A stretch of DNA of 64,000 nt. It comes from Idiomarina tyrosinivorans (lineage in GTDB: Bacteria; Pseudomonadota; Gammaproteobacteria; Enterobacterales; Alteromonadaceae). Of this stretch, positions 48,562 to 58,472 are shown piece after piece (the stretch's first letter is position 1; every line of letters starts with the position of its first letter). The stretch is taken from positions 1 through 64,000 of the forward strand of contig NZ_PIQH01000009.1 in the NCBI RefSeq assembly GCF_003987475.1, read 5' to 3'. The notes under the pieces are model-generated. The model saw nothing but the letters and a program-made list of their open reading frames with translations. It had not been told where the DNA came from and ran no database searches. The position numbers and the translations under genes were made by a program.

Positions 48562-49629
48562 ATGAATGAAGGCTGGCAATGGCTGAATGAAAGCCGTTTC
48601 GCGGAGCACTGGTATTTTGCGTGGCCGTTTCGCGATGATGTTTGGCGTGACAATGCCGCGCCTGCTCAACGGGCGCTGGTGCAGTTGGTGGCGAAGTTGT
48701 TACCGTTTCATGCTGTTACCGTGATTGTGCGACCAGAGTTTGCTGCACAAGCGCGACGCCAACTCCCACAAGCCACACAGTTGTTAAACATTGCATATGA
48801 CGATGTCTGGCTGCGTGACTACTCGCCGTTATTCAGGCGCTCTAGGCAGCATCCTAATGTCGTTTCTGCACTGAGCTTTGGGTTCGATGGTTGGGGTGGA
48901 GTGCAGCTCGCTATGGCTAATGACCGGCAGTTTGCCAAGGCGTTGTTAGCACACTTAGCGCTGCCGCAGATGCATCACCAAGCAATATTAGAAGCCGGTG
49001 CGGTGAGTCATGACGGTGCCGGTACGGTACTGTTAGGCACGGGCGCATTGTTGCGCGGCGAAGACGACGCTGCCCAGCGCAAAGCACTGCAACAGCGCTG
49101 GCAAGTGTTGTTCAAGCAAGCGTTGGGAGTAGAGCAGTGCGTTTGGCTTGGCGCTGGATTGCAGGCCGACGAGACCGCGGGCCACGTGGATAATCAAGCG
49201 GTGTTTGTGGATGATGACCGCATTATTTACAGCTTACCTAACTTTCCTTCGCACCCAGATTGGCGCACTTGCCAGGCCATTGAGAAGCAACTTATTGCAT
49301 TGCAACACGCAAAAACCGGCAAACCTTATCGGCTTGTCGCGTTACCGTTACCAGAATATGGTGTAGCAACTGAACGCCAGCGTCGCGGTGTAAAGCGGGT
49401 AGCAACGGCGCTATATCGTAGTGTAAACACCCCAATCTTACGCAGTTACGTGAACAGCATCGTTACCCCCAAGGTTATCTTGGTTCCGCAATTCGGTATT
49501 GCTGAAGATCAGCAAACACTAGCGATTTTACAAGCGCATTTTAGCGAACGAGAGGTACTGGGGGTTGCTGCCGAAGAATGGGTGCTAGCCGGCGGTGGGC
49601 CGCATTGCCTTAGTTGCTGGTCGCCGTAG
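48562..49629 (+). CDS. Agmatine deiminase family protein
   Basis: A 355-residue peptidylarginine-deiminase-fold enzyme. The motifs DDVWLRDYSP, ADETAGHVDNQAVF and C-terminal GGGPHCLSC (catalytic Cys349) are those of agmatine iminohydrolases, which turn agmatine into N-carbamoylputrescine and ammonia. No carbamoylputrescine amidase or arginine decarboxylase lies beside it, so substrate is inferred from the family only. It starts 6 bases after rluB and its last 20 bases overlap the convergent GGDEF gene. Confidence 0.87.
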   Translation: MNEGWQWLNESRFAEHWYFAWPFRDDVWRDNAAPAQRALVQLVAKLLPFHAVTVIVRPEFAAQARRQLPQATQLLNIAYDDVWLRDYSPLFRRSRQHPNVVSALSFGFDGWGGVQLAMANDRQFAKALLAHLALPQMHHQAILEAGAVSHDGAGTVLLGTGALLRGEDDAAQRKALQQRWQVLFKQALGVEQCVWLGAGLQADETAGHVDNQAVFVDDDRIIYSLPNFPSHPDWRTCQAIEKQLIALQHAKTGKPYRLVALPLPEYGVATERQRRGVKRVATALYRSVNTPILRSYVNSIVTPKVILVPQFGIAEDQQTLAILQAHFSEREVLGVAAEEWVLAGGGPHCLSCWSP

Positions 49630-51469
49630 TGGAAGAGGAAATTATTAAGCGGCTACGGCCCTGTGCTTTCGCGTCATACAGCAGCTCATCGGTACGTTTG
49701 TAAAGCTCGTTAAAGGTTTCCCCAGCTTTAGCCATGGCAAACCCCATACTGAAGGTGATTTTTACGCTTTCGGGGAGCCCTTCAATCGATACTTGGTTAA
49801 GGCGAGTTTGAATTCTTTCAAATATTCCTTCCGCATGTTGCGCGCCCGCGTTAGGCAGTAACAATAGCCATTCTTCGCCACCCAGACGACCGTAGCGGTC
49901 ATTATCGCGGATACATTGCTCAACAATGCGAGCAAAAGCGCGCAACACGTTATCACCAACGTCATGACCGTATTTGTCATTAATGTCTTTAAAGTAATCA
50001 AAGTCGATGATGGCGATGGAAATGGTCGCTTGCTGTTGTTCTAACGCATTGCTACAAGCACGAATAACGGCTCGACGGTTAGGCGCACCGGTCAGTTCAT
50101 CACGCAACGCCAACTCGGCAAAGCGTTTGCGCGATTGGATTTGTTTCCAGAGTATGTAACTGACGATGATGATAGATAACACCACTGCGATAACCGCGAT
50201 TAATGCGAGTAGCAACGAGGTTTGTTGTTCTTTCAAGCGAAGCTGGTTGAGTTGGTTTTCTTGATTCAACAGTTTATTGCGGGCTTCCTGATCTTTGATT
50301 TCCAAGCGCACCATAATTTCTTGCACGCGGCGATTGCTGTTATTACTCAGCAACTGTTGCTGCATTTGTGCGTAATCTTGGTAGTGCCGTAAAGCATCTT
50401 CAAAGTTCCCTTTTTTTTGGTAAAACGCTGACCATAACTTCGCCAACCGAGCACTTTGGTCGACTTGGTCTAAGGTTTTAATCAATGACTCTGTGGCACT
50501 TAACGTCTCACCGGCCGCTTCGAGCTGCCCCATGCCCAGTAGGCATTCAACGATATTTAACCGCGTTGTGGCTTCCATAGGATGGGCTGCCGCAGCCTGG
50601 AAAAAGGGTAAGGCTTGGCGAAACTGAGCCAATGCTTGGGCGTAGAAGTCTTGCTGTAGCGCCAATTCACCCATGGCGTTGACGGCGTATGCAATGCCCA
50701 GTTGATCGTTCAATTGTTCGCTAAGTTGCTGAGCGGTGGTGAAGTGCTTTTGCGCTTTCTCAGGTTGGCCTGTTTCACGATAGGCTTTGCCAAGATTGTA
50801 ATGTAATACAGAGCGCTCCCAGCGGCCCATACTTTGTTTGGCGATTTCTAATGCCTGTGCCAAGTGAGAAATTCCCATATCGTCTGCACCTGCAGACAGA
50901 TAAACATCACCAATTAAGGCATGAAATTCCATTTTCAGTTTTGCAGAATTTATCTCTTGCTCACGCTCTACTGCCTCTAACGTCGTCAGGGCGCCTTCGA
51001 TATCGCCGAGTTGACTCATCACTTGTGCAACACTTAACTTCGCTTCTGCGAGCAACTCCGAGTCGCCACTGCTGGTCGCCGCATCAACGGCAAGTTGAGC
51101 GCTACTTGCAGCCTTTGACTGCAACCCGCGTTGTAGGAAATACAGCGAACGGTTGATATAGAGTAAGGCTTGCGCGCGTGGTGCATTGCTGAGTTCGGCA
51201 AAGCGCAGGCCTTCTTTAATGGCCTTAGCCGCAGCACTTTCATTGCCCAGACTACGGTATGCTTCGGAGCGCACTGCGAACAGCAGGGCAAGCTGCTGAT
51301 AATCGCGTTGATTCGATAGCGTCTGTAGCTGCGCCTGGGTATCTTTGAGCAATTGCTCAGGATTGTTGGTGGCTTGCCGACGCCACGCATCAATGTCTTG
51401 TGCGTAAACGCTACAAGACATCAATACCACGATCACGCTCAGAACTCTTAACAATGTTGGCAACGGCAA
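49610..51469 (-). CDS. TPR-containing membrane diguanylate cyclase (GGDEF)
   Basis: A 619-residue protein predicted to make cyclic di-GMP. A signal-like N-terminus (to about residue 24) is followed by periplasmic tetratricopeptide-like repeats (about 35-385, with AKQSMGRWERSVLHYNLGKA-type helices), a coiled coil, one transmembrane helix (about 420-442), and a cytoplasmic GGDEF domain (about 455-610). The signature loop reads GGEEW where the usual form is GG(D/E)EF, keeping the catalytic acidic residue. The substrate-binding segment DFDYFKDINDKYGHDVGD is intact. I saw no RxxD inhibitory site immediately before the loop. It is convergent with the agmatine deiminase gene. Confidence 0.9.
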   Translation of the reverse strand: MPLPTLLRVLSVIVVLMSCSVYAQDIDAWRRQATNNPEQLLKDTQAQLQTLSNQRDYQQLALLFAVRSEAYRSLGNESAAAKAIKEGLRFAELSNAPRAQALLYINRSLYFLQRGLQSKAASSAQLAVDAATSSGDSELLAEAKLSVAQVMSQLGDIEGALTTLEAVEREQEINSAKLKMEFHALIGDVYLSAGADDMGISHLAQALEIAKQSMGRWERSVLHYNLGKAYRETGQPEKAQKHFTTAQQLSEQLNDQLGIAYAVNAMGELALQQDFYAQALAQFRQALPFFQAAAAHPMEATTRLNIVECLLGMGQLEAAGETLSATESLIKTLDQVDQSARLAKLWSAFYQKKGNFEDALRHYQDYAQMQQQLLSNNSNRRVQEIMVRLEIKDQEARNKLLNQENQLNQLRLKEQQTSLLLALIAVIAVVLSIIIVSYILWKQIQSRKRFAELALRDELTGAPNRRAVIRACSNALEQQQATISIAIIDFDYFKDINDKYGHDVGDNVLRAFARIVEQCIRDNDRYGRLGGEEWLLLLPNAGAQHAEGIFERIQTRLNQVSIEGLPESVKITFSMGFAMAKAGETFNELYKRTDELLYDAKAQGRSRLIISSSTTATSN

Positions 51470-51538
51470 ACCTGCTGTAAGGTTAAATAAATGTTAGCGA
51501 ACGCTCATTTTATCGTCATTATAAATGAAATCAATCGC

Positions 51539-52258
51539 TTATTGTTTAAGCGCAAAGGTCACTTCGAGTTGTGCTTCGACTGTTTGCTCGCCAGGTAGGG
51601 AAACCTCCTTGCGGCTATCCATCTGCATCGTCATTCGCATCATTTGTGGGCGCGTGGTTGATTGCTCCCGAATGGTTAACGCTTGGCCGAGGACCAAACC
51701 GGCGCGTTGTGCCAGTTGTTGCGCCTTAGCTTGGGCTTGCGCAAAGGCTTGGCTTAACGCCTGTTGATACATCGCCTGCGGTTCGCTTAGATCAAATTCA
51801 ATGGCACCGACACGCGTTACGCCACGGGCCAGAGCAAGGTCAATGATTTGGTCGTATTGGTCCAGTTTATTTAACGTCACTTTTATTTGGCGTTGAACTT
51901 GAAACCCTTGTTGCTGCAGCTTACCAGCGCTGTCATTGTCATATATTGGCATAATTTGCAGTTGGTAAGACTGAATGTTTTTGGCTGCCACATCACGTTT
52001 CTCAAGATCACCCAATAAGCGCGAGGTCGCTTGATCGACGGCAGTTTTAAGGCTGCTGACTTTACTTCCGCGTTGCTCAATCCAAAACTGAATCGTTGCT
52101 TGGTCTGGGACTGCCGAAACCGCGCCGGAACCGGTTACCGTAATTGCTGATTGTTGCTGGCCTTGTGGCTGGGCATAGCTGCAGGCACTCAGTACTAGGC
52201 CGATTAAAATTACGCCCAGTCGTGTAGCGGCATTTGCGTTATGACGAAAAACTTTCAT
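51539..52258 (-). CDS. SIMPL-domain (DUF541) lipoprotein
   Basis: A 239-residue protein with a lipoprotein signal: the hydrophobic GVILIGLVL ends in the lipobox LSAC. The SIMPL/DUF541 domain follows, with ITVTGSGAVSAVPDQATIQFWIE and the C-terminal EVTFALKQ. E. coli YggE is a related protein linked to oxidative stress; the molecular function is unknown. I chose the Met of MKVFRHN, with AAGGAG 9 bases upstream, over an earlier in-frame ATG inside the recX leader. It is divergent from recX, 46 bases apart. Confidence 0.88.
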   Translation of the reverse strand: MKVFRHNANAATRLGVILIGLVLSACSYAQPQGQQQSAITVTGSGAVSAVPDQATIQFWIEQRGSKVSSLKTAVDQATSRLLGDLEKRDVAAKNIQSYQLQIMPIYDNDSAGKLQQQGFQVQRQIKVTLNKLDQYDQIIDLALARGVTRVGAIEFDLSEPQAMYQQALSQAFAQAQAKAQQLAQRAGLVLGQALTIREQSTTRPQMMRMTMQMDSRKEVSLPGEQTVEAQLEVTFALKQ

Positions 52259-52304
52259 GTTAAACTTCTCCTTTATACAGTCTTTGGAATGTTGGAGTGA
52301 TGCC

Positions 52305-52781
52305 ATGAAGGTTAGTTCAGAAAACGTCAGTTATCAGGATGTTTTTGATGCAGCGACACGACTGCTTGCACGTCGCGAACATTCTGCGACTGAACTGAAG
52401 CGCAAGCTCACCTTAAAAGGTTGGCCGTCAGCGTTGATCGACGAAGCGATCGCAAACCTCCAACAGCAAGACTGGCAGAGCGATGAGCGATTTTTGCAAA
52501 GTTATGTTCGGCAACGGTTGGCGCAGGGCGATGGACCGCTTAAGTTGGCGCAACAAGTGTTGCAAAACAAAGGTGTTGATCAGCAGCAATGGCAGCAATT
52601 CTTGGCCAGTTGTGAGATAGATTGGCAACAACAGTGCGCTGAAGTCGTGCGGCGGCGGTTCGCCGATAACGTGCCAGATTCGCAAAAAGCGTGGGCAAAG
52701 CAAGTGCGTTTTTTACAACAACGAGGCTTTACCCAAGAGCAAATTTTTGCCGTGGTGCAACGCCCGAAAAACTGGTCGTAG
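52305..52781 (+). CDS. recX: Regulatory protein RecX
   Basis: A 158-residue RecA modulator made of three-helix repeats. The conserved LLARREHSATELKRKLTLKG start, WQSDERFLQSYVRQRLAQGDGPLKLAQQL-like stretch, and C-terminal RFLQQRGFTQEQIF are present. The start MKVSSENVS is supported by GGAG; an earlier ATG lies in the divergent gene. RecX normally follows recA, but no recA is present; a SIMPL gene is upstream instead. alaS and csrA follow in the usual order. Confidence 0.93.
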   Translation: MKVSSENVSYQDVFDAATRLLARREHSATELKRKLTLKGWPSALIDEAIANLQQQDWQSDERFLQSYVRQRLAQGDGPLKLAQQVLQNKGVDQQQWQQFLASCEIDWQQQCAEVVRRRFADNVPDSQKAWAKQVRFLQQRGFTQEQIFAVVQRPKNWS

Positions 52782-52851
52782 CAGGCTGGTCATGGTAGGC
52801 TAGCGCGTTATTCGAACAATCGCTAAAGCGCAAAAAGAGGCTGGTTCTTTC

Positions 52852-55452
52852 ATGAGCATGAGTAGTGCCGAAATTCGTGAAACATTTCTGCAGTTTTTCG
52901 CTGAGCGCGGGCATCAACGCGTTCCTTCTGCATCAATGATCCCTGGTAATGATCCGACGTTGCTTTTTACCAACGCCGGCATGGTGCCATTTAAGGATGT
53001 GTTCCTCGGCACTGATAAGCGTAACTATCAGCGAGCTACTTCAGCCCAACGCTGTTTGCGCGCTGGCGGTAAGCATAACGATTTAGAAAATGTGGGTTAT
53101 ACCGCGCGCCACCATACCTTTTTTGAAATGCTGGGTAATTTCAGTTTTGGCGACTACTTTAAGCAGCAAGCTATTGAATTCGCATGGCAGTTCTTGACCG
53201 AGGTGTTGAAGTTACCAAAGCAGAAGCTTTGGGTGACGGTATTTACCGAAGATGACGAAGCTTACGATATTTGGGCCAAACACATTGGGGTACCGGAAGA
53301 TCGAATTTCTCGTATCGGTGAAAAGGATAACTTTTGGTCGATGGGTGATACGGGTCCTTGCGGGCCTTGTTCAGAAATTTTCTATGACCATGGCGAAGAT
53401 GTGTGGGGCGGTCCTCCTGGCACCGCGGAAGAAGATGGCGACCGTTATATTGAGATTTGGAACTTGGTTTTCATGCAATATAACCGCCAAGCAGATGGTC
53501 ATCTAGAGCCGCTACCCAACCCTTCTATTGATACGGGGATGGGGCTGGAGCGTATTTCTGCGATCATGCAAGGGGTGCACAGTAACTACGAAATCGACAC
53601 CTTCCAGCGGTTGATTTCGGATGCCGCCGCGGTGATTGGTAGTGATGATAAAAGCAGTAAATCTTTGCGCGTTATCGCCGACCATATTCGCTCTTGCAGC
53701 TTCCTCATTGTTGATGGCGTTACGCCGTCGAACGAAGGTCGTGGCTATGTGCTGCGCCGCATCATCCGTCGCGCAGTTCGCCACGGACATTTGTTAGGTG
53801 CTAACGAACCGTTCTTCTACAAACTGGTTGATTCGCTGGTTGAGCTAATGGGTGAAGCCTATCCGGAACTGGCTGAGAAAGCGCAAACTATCGCAGACGT
53901 GTTGTTGCGTGAAGAACAACAGTTTGCCAAGACGCTTGCTCGCGGATTAGCAATCCTCGCGGATGAAGTCGCTAACTTGAGTAATGATGTTATCCCAGGT
54001 GACGTCGTTTTCAAGCTTTACGATACCTACGGCTTCCCACAGGATTTAACGGCTGACATTGCTCGTGAAAAAGGCTTGAGCATTGATGTAGAGGGCTTTG
54101 AAAAAGCCATGAACGAGCAGCGAAAGCGTGCCCAGCAAGCGTCGCAGTTTGGTATTGATTACAACCAACAGCTTAAAACCGACAAAAAATCGGCGTTCAG
54201 CGGTTACCAACAGGTCGCACAAGAAAGCCAAGTTATCGAGTTATTCAAAGACGGTGAAACGGTTCAGCAGTTGGCTGCGGGCGAACAAGGCATTGTGGTG
54301 CTCAGCGAAACGCCATTTTACGCTGAAAGTGGTGGTCAAGTTGGTGATACTGGCGTGCTACGAAGCGCCGCTGGCGAGTTTGTCGTAACCGACACGCAGA
54401 TGCTAGGTAAAGCGATTGCGCATCACGGTAAAGCTGAGGTGACGCTGCAATTGGGCGATACGGTCAGTGCCGAAATTGATAGCGAACGGCGTGACAATAT
54501 TCGTCGCAATCACTCGGCAACGCATTTGGTCCACGCTGCGCTAAGAAACCTTTTGGGCGATCACGTCAGCCAAAAAGGCTCGTTAGTTGAAGCCGATAAA
54601 ATGCGTTTCGACTTCTCACACTTTGAGCCACTTAGCGCAGAACAAATCGCCGAAATTGAACGCGTAGTAAACGCGGAAATCCGTCGTAATACGCCGCTGA
54701 CGACAGCGTTGATGGATATTGAGGAAGCGAAAAAGGCTGGGGCTATGGCGTTATTCGGCGAGAAATATGACGACCAAGTACGAGTGGTACGCATGGGCGA
54801 TTTCTCAATGGAGCTTTGCGGCGGAACACATGTTCAAGCAACCGGCGATATCGGCTTGTTCCGAATTGCATCGGAAGCGGGAATCGCTTCCGGGATCCGC
54901 CGTATAGAGGTGGTGACTGGAGCGGCTGCGATTGCCTTTACCCAACAGCAACAGCAAAGACTGCAAGCCATAGCGACGCAATTAAAATGTGATCCATTGC
55001 ATGTTGTTGAACGTTTCCAGCAGTGGAGTGAACGATCACGACAGTTAGAGAAGCAAGTTGCGCAACTGAAGCAACAGTTAGCGGCACAAGCAGGCGGTGA
55101 TTTAGTTGCCAACGCAGAAATCTTTAACCACGTTAAGGTGATTATTGCTAGCCTTGATGGTATCGATCCAAAATCGCTACGTTCTACCGTTGACGATTTA
55201 AAAAACCAAATGGGTAGTGGCATCGTATTATTAGGCACAGCGGTGGACGCGAAAGTGAGTCTTATTGCTGGAGTGACAAAGGACCTCACTGATCGAGTTA
55301 AAGCGGGTGATTTAGTTAACCAAGCCGCAGCAGTCGTCGGTGGTAAAGGCGGTGGACGTCCAGATATGGCGCAAGCCGGTGGGTCGCAACCTGAGCAGCT
55401 TGAGCACGCCTTAACATCGGCTAAGCAATGGTTGCAACAGCAACTCGGCTGA
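52852..55452 (+). CDS. alaS: Alanyl-tRNA synthetase
   Basis: An 866-residue class II synthetase. It has an aminoacylation domain (about 1-440) with [22 protein letters not shown] and [15 protein letters not shown], an editing domain whose zinc ligands lie in [12 protein letters not shown] and [14 protein letters not shown] (about 550-680), and a glycine-rich C-Ala domain ([15 protein letters not shown]). The N-terminus [12 protein letters not shown] aligns with E. coli AlaS, supporting this start. Confidence 0.98.
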   Translation: MSMSSAEIRETFLQFFAERGHQRVPSASMIPGNDPTLLFTNAGMVPFKDVFLGTDKRNYQRATSAQRCLRAGGKHNDLENVGYTARHHTFFEMLGNFSFGDYFKQQAIEFAWQFLTEVLKLPKQKLWVTVFTEDDEAYDIWAKHIGVPEDRISRIGEKDNFWSMGDTGPCGPCSEIFYDHGEDVWGGPPGTAEEDGDRYIEIWNLVFMQYNRQADGHLEPLPNPSIDTGMGLERISAIMQGVHSNYEIDTFQRLISDAAAVIGSDDKSSKSLRVIADHIRSCSFLIVDGVTPSNEGRGYVLRRIIRRAVRHGHLLGANEPFFYKLVDSLVELMGEAYPELAEKAQTIADVLLREEQQFAKTLARGLAILADEVANLSNDVIPGDVVFKLYDTYGFPQDLTADIAREKGLSIDVEGFEKAMNEQRKRAQQASQFGIDYNQQLKTDKKSAFSGYQQVAQESQVIELFKDGETVQQLAAGEQGIVVLSETPFYAESGGQVGDTGVLRSAAGEFVVTDTQMLGKAIAHHGKAEVTLQLGDTVSAEIDSERRDNIRRNHSATHLVHAALRNLLGDHVSQKGSLVEADKMRFDFSHFEPLSAEQIAEIERVVNAEIRRNTPLTTALMDIEEAKKAGAMALFGEKYDDQVRVVRMGDFSMELCGGTHVQATGDIGLFRIASEAGIASGIRRIEVVTGAAAIAFTQQQQQRLQAIATQLKCDPLHVVERFQQWSERSRQLEKQVAQLKQQLAAQAGGDLVANAEIFNHVKVIIASLDGIDPKSLRSTVDDLKNQMGSGIVLLGTAVDAKVSLIAGVTKDLTDRVKAGDLVNQAAAVVGGKGGGRPDMAQAGGSQPEQLEHALTSAKQWLQQQLG

Positions 55453-55608
55453 GCACTTGTTGACGGCTGTTGGTCGGATATAACTCATTAATACGCTTTT
55501 CGTTATAGTGTATTTGCTGAAAAGGCTGATAGTATTTAACACACTGTAAGAAAAGGAAATGTTCGTTGTTGGTAGATCAAAGCCAAACAGTAACGAAGGA
55601 GCAGGCTG

Positions 55609-55803
55609 ATGTTAATTTTGACCCGACGAGTCGGTGAAACTCTGATGATTGGTGACGATGTTACTGTCACTGTGCTTGGCGTCAAAGGCAACCAAGTACG
55701 GATTGGTGTGAATGCCCCGAAAGAGGTGTCGGTGCACCGTGAAGAAATCTATATGCGCATTCAGTCTGAAAAGGATGATCCTCAGGACGGTGAAGGGTCC
55801 TAA
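55609..55803 (+). CDS. csrA: Carbon storage regulator CsrA
   Basis: A 64-residue RNA-binding homodimer that represses or activates translation by binding GGA motifs in leader RNAs. It begins [11 protein letters not shown] and has Arg44 in VHREEIY, the two main RNA-contact regions. A GGAG ribosome-binding site precedes the ATG. It lies 156 bases after alaS with a terminator of its own. The upstream intergenic region 55453-55608 has no other gene. Confidence 0.98.
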   Translation: MLILTRRVGETLMIGDDVTVTVLGVKGNQVRIGVNAPKEVSVHREEIYMRIQSEKDDPQDGEGS

Positions 55804-55835
55804 GCGCCAGATTCAGCCGATGATTTAGTGTGGAA

Positions 55836-55864
55836 AGCCGCTCCCGTATGGGGGCGGCTTTTTT
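55836..55864 (+). terminator. Terminator after csrA
   Basis: AGCCGCTCCC pairs with GGGGGCGGCT (one G-U pair) around a short loop and is followed by six T residues, about 33 bases after the csrA stop. Confidence 0.92.
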
Positions 55865-55966
55865 CTATTATTCTCGGGCAGTTTTGTAAAAATTGGCAAT
55901 CTTGCGTTTTTTTTGCACGAGATGGTCAAATATCCCACACTCGAGCCGGGAAAGGGAAAAAATGGT

Positions 55967-55994
55967 TTGACATTATTGCCGACATCGCTAGAAT
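55967..55994 (+). promoter_or_regulatory. Promoter of the tRNA-Ser/tRNA-Arg cluster
   Basis: TTGACA (55967-55972), 16-base spacer, TAGAAT (55989-55994), then a GC-rich discriminator; the first tRNA starts 17 bases later. The -10 hexamer is the same TAGAAT as in the tRNA-Ala/Glu promoter. Confidence 0.82.
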
Positions 55995-56011
55995 GCTCGC
56001 CACAACGTTGC

Positions 56012-56104
56012 GGAGAGGTGGCCGAGTGGCTGAAGGCGCTCCCCTGCTAAGGGAGTATAGGGTTTGTAGCTCTATCGAGGGTTCGAATCCCTCCCTCTCC
56101 GCCA
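56012..56104 (+). tRNA. tRNA-Ser(GCT)
   Basis: A class II tRNA of 93 bases with acceptor GGAGAGG/CCTCTCC, anticodon stem-loop CTCCC-CTGCTAA-GGGAG (anticodon GCT), a long variable arm, T-arm GGTTCGAATCC and encoded CCA. Confidence 0.97.
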
Positions 56105-56118
56105 AGTTGTTAAGGTAA

Positions 56119-56195
56119 GCGCTCGTAGCTCAACTGGATAGAGTACCTGGCTACGAACCAGGCGGTTGGAGGTTCGAGTCCTCCCGAGCGCGCCA
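56119..56195 (+). tRNA. tRNA-Arg(ACG), copy 1
   Basis: Acceptor GCGCTCG/CGAGCGC, anticodon stem CCTGG/CCAGG with loop CTACGAA (anticodon ACG, presumably deaminated to ICG), T-arm GGTTCGAGTCC and encoded CCA. Confidence 0.97.
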
Positions 56196-56225
56196 AGCCT
56201 TAACTTCAACGTGACATACCAATAC

Positions 56226-56302
56226 GCGCTCGTAGCTCAACTGGATAGAGTACCTGGCTACGAACCAGGCGGTTGGAGGTTCGAGTCCTCCCGAGCGCGC
56301 CA
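56226..56302 (+). tRNA. tRNA-Arg(ACG), copy 2
   Basis: Identical to copy 1, after a 30-base spacer. Same anticodon ACG and encoded CCA. Confidence 0.97.
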
Positions 56303-56413
56303 TCTACATTTTCTTTACATTTCCGAACTGAATAGCGACTATACTTCCATTGTCATTGTTTCTTTGACAAGCTGTTGTTTTGTTTAATGGTTTCAAACAG
56401 CGAGGTCGTTAAG

Positions 56414-56653
56414 GTGTCACAACTTCTGGCGCAAGCCGCTGAACTAATGCTTATTGGCATGTCCTCAGTACTGCTATTTTTATTGCTGCTGATAGCAGCA
56501 ATGAAGTTGTTAAAAACGTTGTTCCCTTACTTTCCTGATCAACCTCAACGACCTACAGCGTCTGCGATACCTTCGCGGGCGATGATTGCTGCGGTCACTG
56601 CGGCAGTCCATCAACATCATCACGCGGTAACCAAGGAGCAGTCCCATGACTAA
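56414..56653 (+). CDS. oadG: Oxaloacetate decarboxylase Na+ pump, gamma subunit
   Basis: A small membrane-anchored assembly subunit of about 79 residues. It has an N-terminal helix ([21 protein letters not shown]) and a His-rich tail (VHQHHH) that may bind zinc, as in characterised OadG. GTG at 56414 gives the family-like start [12 protein letters not shown], with GAGG about eight bases upstream. Longer forms from ATG at 56375 or 56387 lack a ribosome-binding site. Its stop overlaps the oadA ATG. Confidence 0.85.
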   Translation: MSQLLAQAAELMLIGMSSVLLFLLLLIAAMKLLKTLFPYFPDQPQRPTASAIPSRAMIAAVTAAVHQHHHAVTKEQSHD

Positions 56654-58466
56654 AGCTTTGCAATTAACCGACGTCGTTTTGCGTGACGCCCATCAGTCAC
56701 TACTCGCAACCCGAATGCGTTTGGACGACATGCTACCCATTGCAGAAAAGCTCGATAGTCTTGGATATTGGTCGCTGGAGTCTTGGGGTGGAGCAACCTT
56801 TGATGCCTGTATTCGGTATCTAGGAGAAGATCCCTGGGAACGCATTCGAGAGTTGAAAAAGGCGATGCCAAACACTCGCCAACAAATGTTGTTACGCGGT
56901 CAGAACCTGCTGGGTTACCGGCATTACGCCGATGACGTGGTACGAGCCTTTGTCGAGCGAGCAAAAACCAATGGTGTAGATGTCTTTCGTATTTTTGATG
57001 CAATGAACGACGTGCGTAACTTGCAAACGGCGATTAAAGCGGCGAAAGAGGTTGAGGGGCATGCACAAGGGACATTGTCGTATACGGTTAGTCCCGTTCA
57101 TACCTTAGAAACCTGGGTGAATATGGCACAAGAGCTTGAGGACTTGGGCTGTGATTCGCTCTGTATAAAAGATATGGCCGGTTTATTGCGACCTTACGAT
57201 GCGCATGAACTGGTTAGTGCATTGAAAAAGCACACAGATTTACCCATTGCCTTGCACTGTCACGCCACTACCGGGCTAAGTGTAGCAACGCTGCAGAAAG
57301 CGATAGATGCCGGTGTTGACCGTGTGGATACCGCGATTTCTTCAATGAGTATGACCTATGGTCACTCCCCCACAGAAACCATCGTCGCAATGGTGGAAGG
57401 CACAGAACGAGATACCGGCTTTTCGTTACCAAAATTAGAAGAGGTCGCGAGTTACTTCCGTGAGGTTCGGAAAAAGTACGCGAAATTTGAAGGGTCGTTA
57501 AAAGGCGTCGATGCACGTATTTTGATTGCACAGGTTCCGGGTGGCATGTTGACCAACATGGAGAACCAGCTGAAAGAACAGAATGCACTGGATAAATTCG
57601 ATCAGGTACTGGATGAAATCCCTCGCGTGCGCGAGGATTTAGGCTATATCCCGCTGGTAACGCCAACCTCGCAAATTGTTGGTACGCAAGCCGTCCTCAA
57701 TGTATTGAGTGGCGAGCGCTACGCCAATATTTCAAAAGAGGCTGCAGCAGTACTTAAAGGTGAGTATGGGAAACCTGCGGCAGAGGTGAATAAAGCACTG
57801 CAAGAACGGGTGTTAGATGGCAAAGAGGTTATTACATGCCGCCCCGCGGATTTGCTCGATAACGAACTTGAAGCACTAGAGGATGAATTAACGTCGACCG
57901 CGAAGGAGCAGTCGATCAAATTGGCGAAGAATACCGTTGATGACGTTTTGACCTACGCGTTATTTCCACAGATCGGATTGAAATTCTTAAAGAATCGCGA
58001 TAATCCTGATGCGTTTGAACCCCATCCCGATCAGGCACAGGATACAGAGCAAGCACCGCAATCCAGTGATAAGGCGGAAAAGTCTACTTCGCAAAATAAC
58101 GCCGGTAATCCGACAGCAGCAACCTATCAAGTGACCGTTGATGGCCAGCAGTTCGAGGTTCATGTAGGAGCCGCGGGTGAGGTTGATCATGTGCAGTCTA
58201 GTCAAGCGGCGGCGTCAACAACTGCAGCAGCGCCAGCGAAGAGCGTTGATGATATCGAGCCAACCACAGCGCCCTTGGCGGGCAATATTTTCCGAGTTGA
58301 GGTGGCAGAGGGCGATAACGTTAACGCCGGTGATGTGTTGATTGTGATGGAAGCCATGAAGATGGAAACTGATATCAAAGCGGAGACTGATGGAACAGTC
58401 GCTAAAGTCTTTGTCAAAGAGGGAGACAGCGTCGCTGTTGGCGATTCCCTAGTCAGCGTAGGGTAG
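56646..58466 (+). CDS. oadA: Oxaloacetate decarboxylase alpha subunit (carboxyltransferase with biotin carrier)
   Basis: Cytoplasmic subunit that transfers CO2 from oxaloacetate to biotin. The 606 residues include a pyruvate-carboxylase-like TIM barrel ([41 protein letters not shown]), a linker, and a C-terminal biotinyl domain with [11 protein letters not shown] carrying the biotin Lys572. Between them is an Ala/Thr/Ser-rich flexible stretch (about 515-540). With oadG and oadB it forms the Na+-exporting decarboxylase. It could alternatively be described as a pyruvate carboxylase subunit B-like protein, but the operon settles the call. Confidence 0.97.
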   Translation: MTKALQLTDVVLRDAHQSLLATRMRLDDMLPIAEKLDSLGYWSLESWGGATFDACIRYLGEDPWERIRELKKAMPNTRQQMLLRGQNLLGYRHYADDVVRAFVERAKTNGVDVFRIFDAMNDVRNLQTAIKAAKEVEGHAQGTLSYTVSPVHTLETWVNMAQELEDLGCDSLCIKDMAGLLRPYDAHELVSALKKHTDLPIALHCHATTGLSVATLQKAIDAGVDRVDTAISSMSMTYGHSPTETIVAMVEGTERDTGFSLPKLEEVASYFREVRKKYAKFEGSLKGVDARILIAQVPGGMLTNMENQLKEQNALDKFDQVLDEIPRVREDLGYIPLVTPTSQIVGTQAVLNVLSGERYANISKEAAAVLKGEYGKPAAEVNKALQERVLDGKEVITCRPADLLDNELEALEDELTSTAKEQSIKLAKNTVDDVLTYALFPQIGLKFLKNRDNPDAFEPHPDQAQDTEQAPQSSDKAEKSTSQNNAGNPTAATYQVTVDGQQFEVHVGAAGEVDHVQSSQAAASTTAAAPAKSVDDIEPTTAPLAGNIFRVEVAEGDNVNAGDVLIVMEAMKMETDIKAETDGTVAKVFVKEGDSVAVGDSLVSVG

Positions 58467-58472
58467 GGCATT

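Noticed and set aside
55828-56118. 96-codon open frame after csrA
   Set aside because: It covers the csrA terminator, a tRNA promoter and tRNA-Ser, so it is a chance frame.
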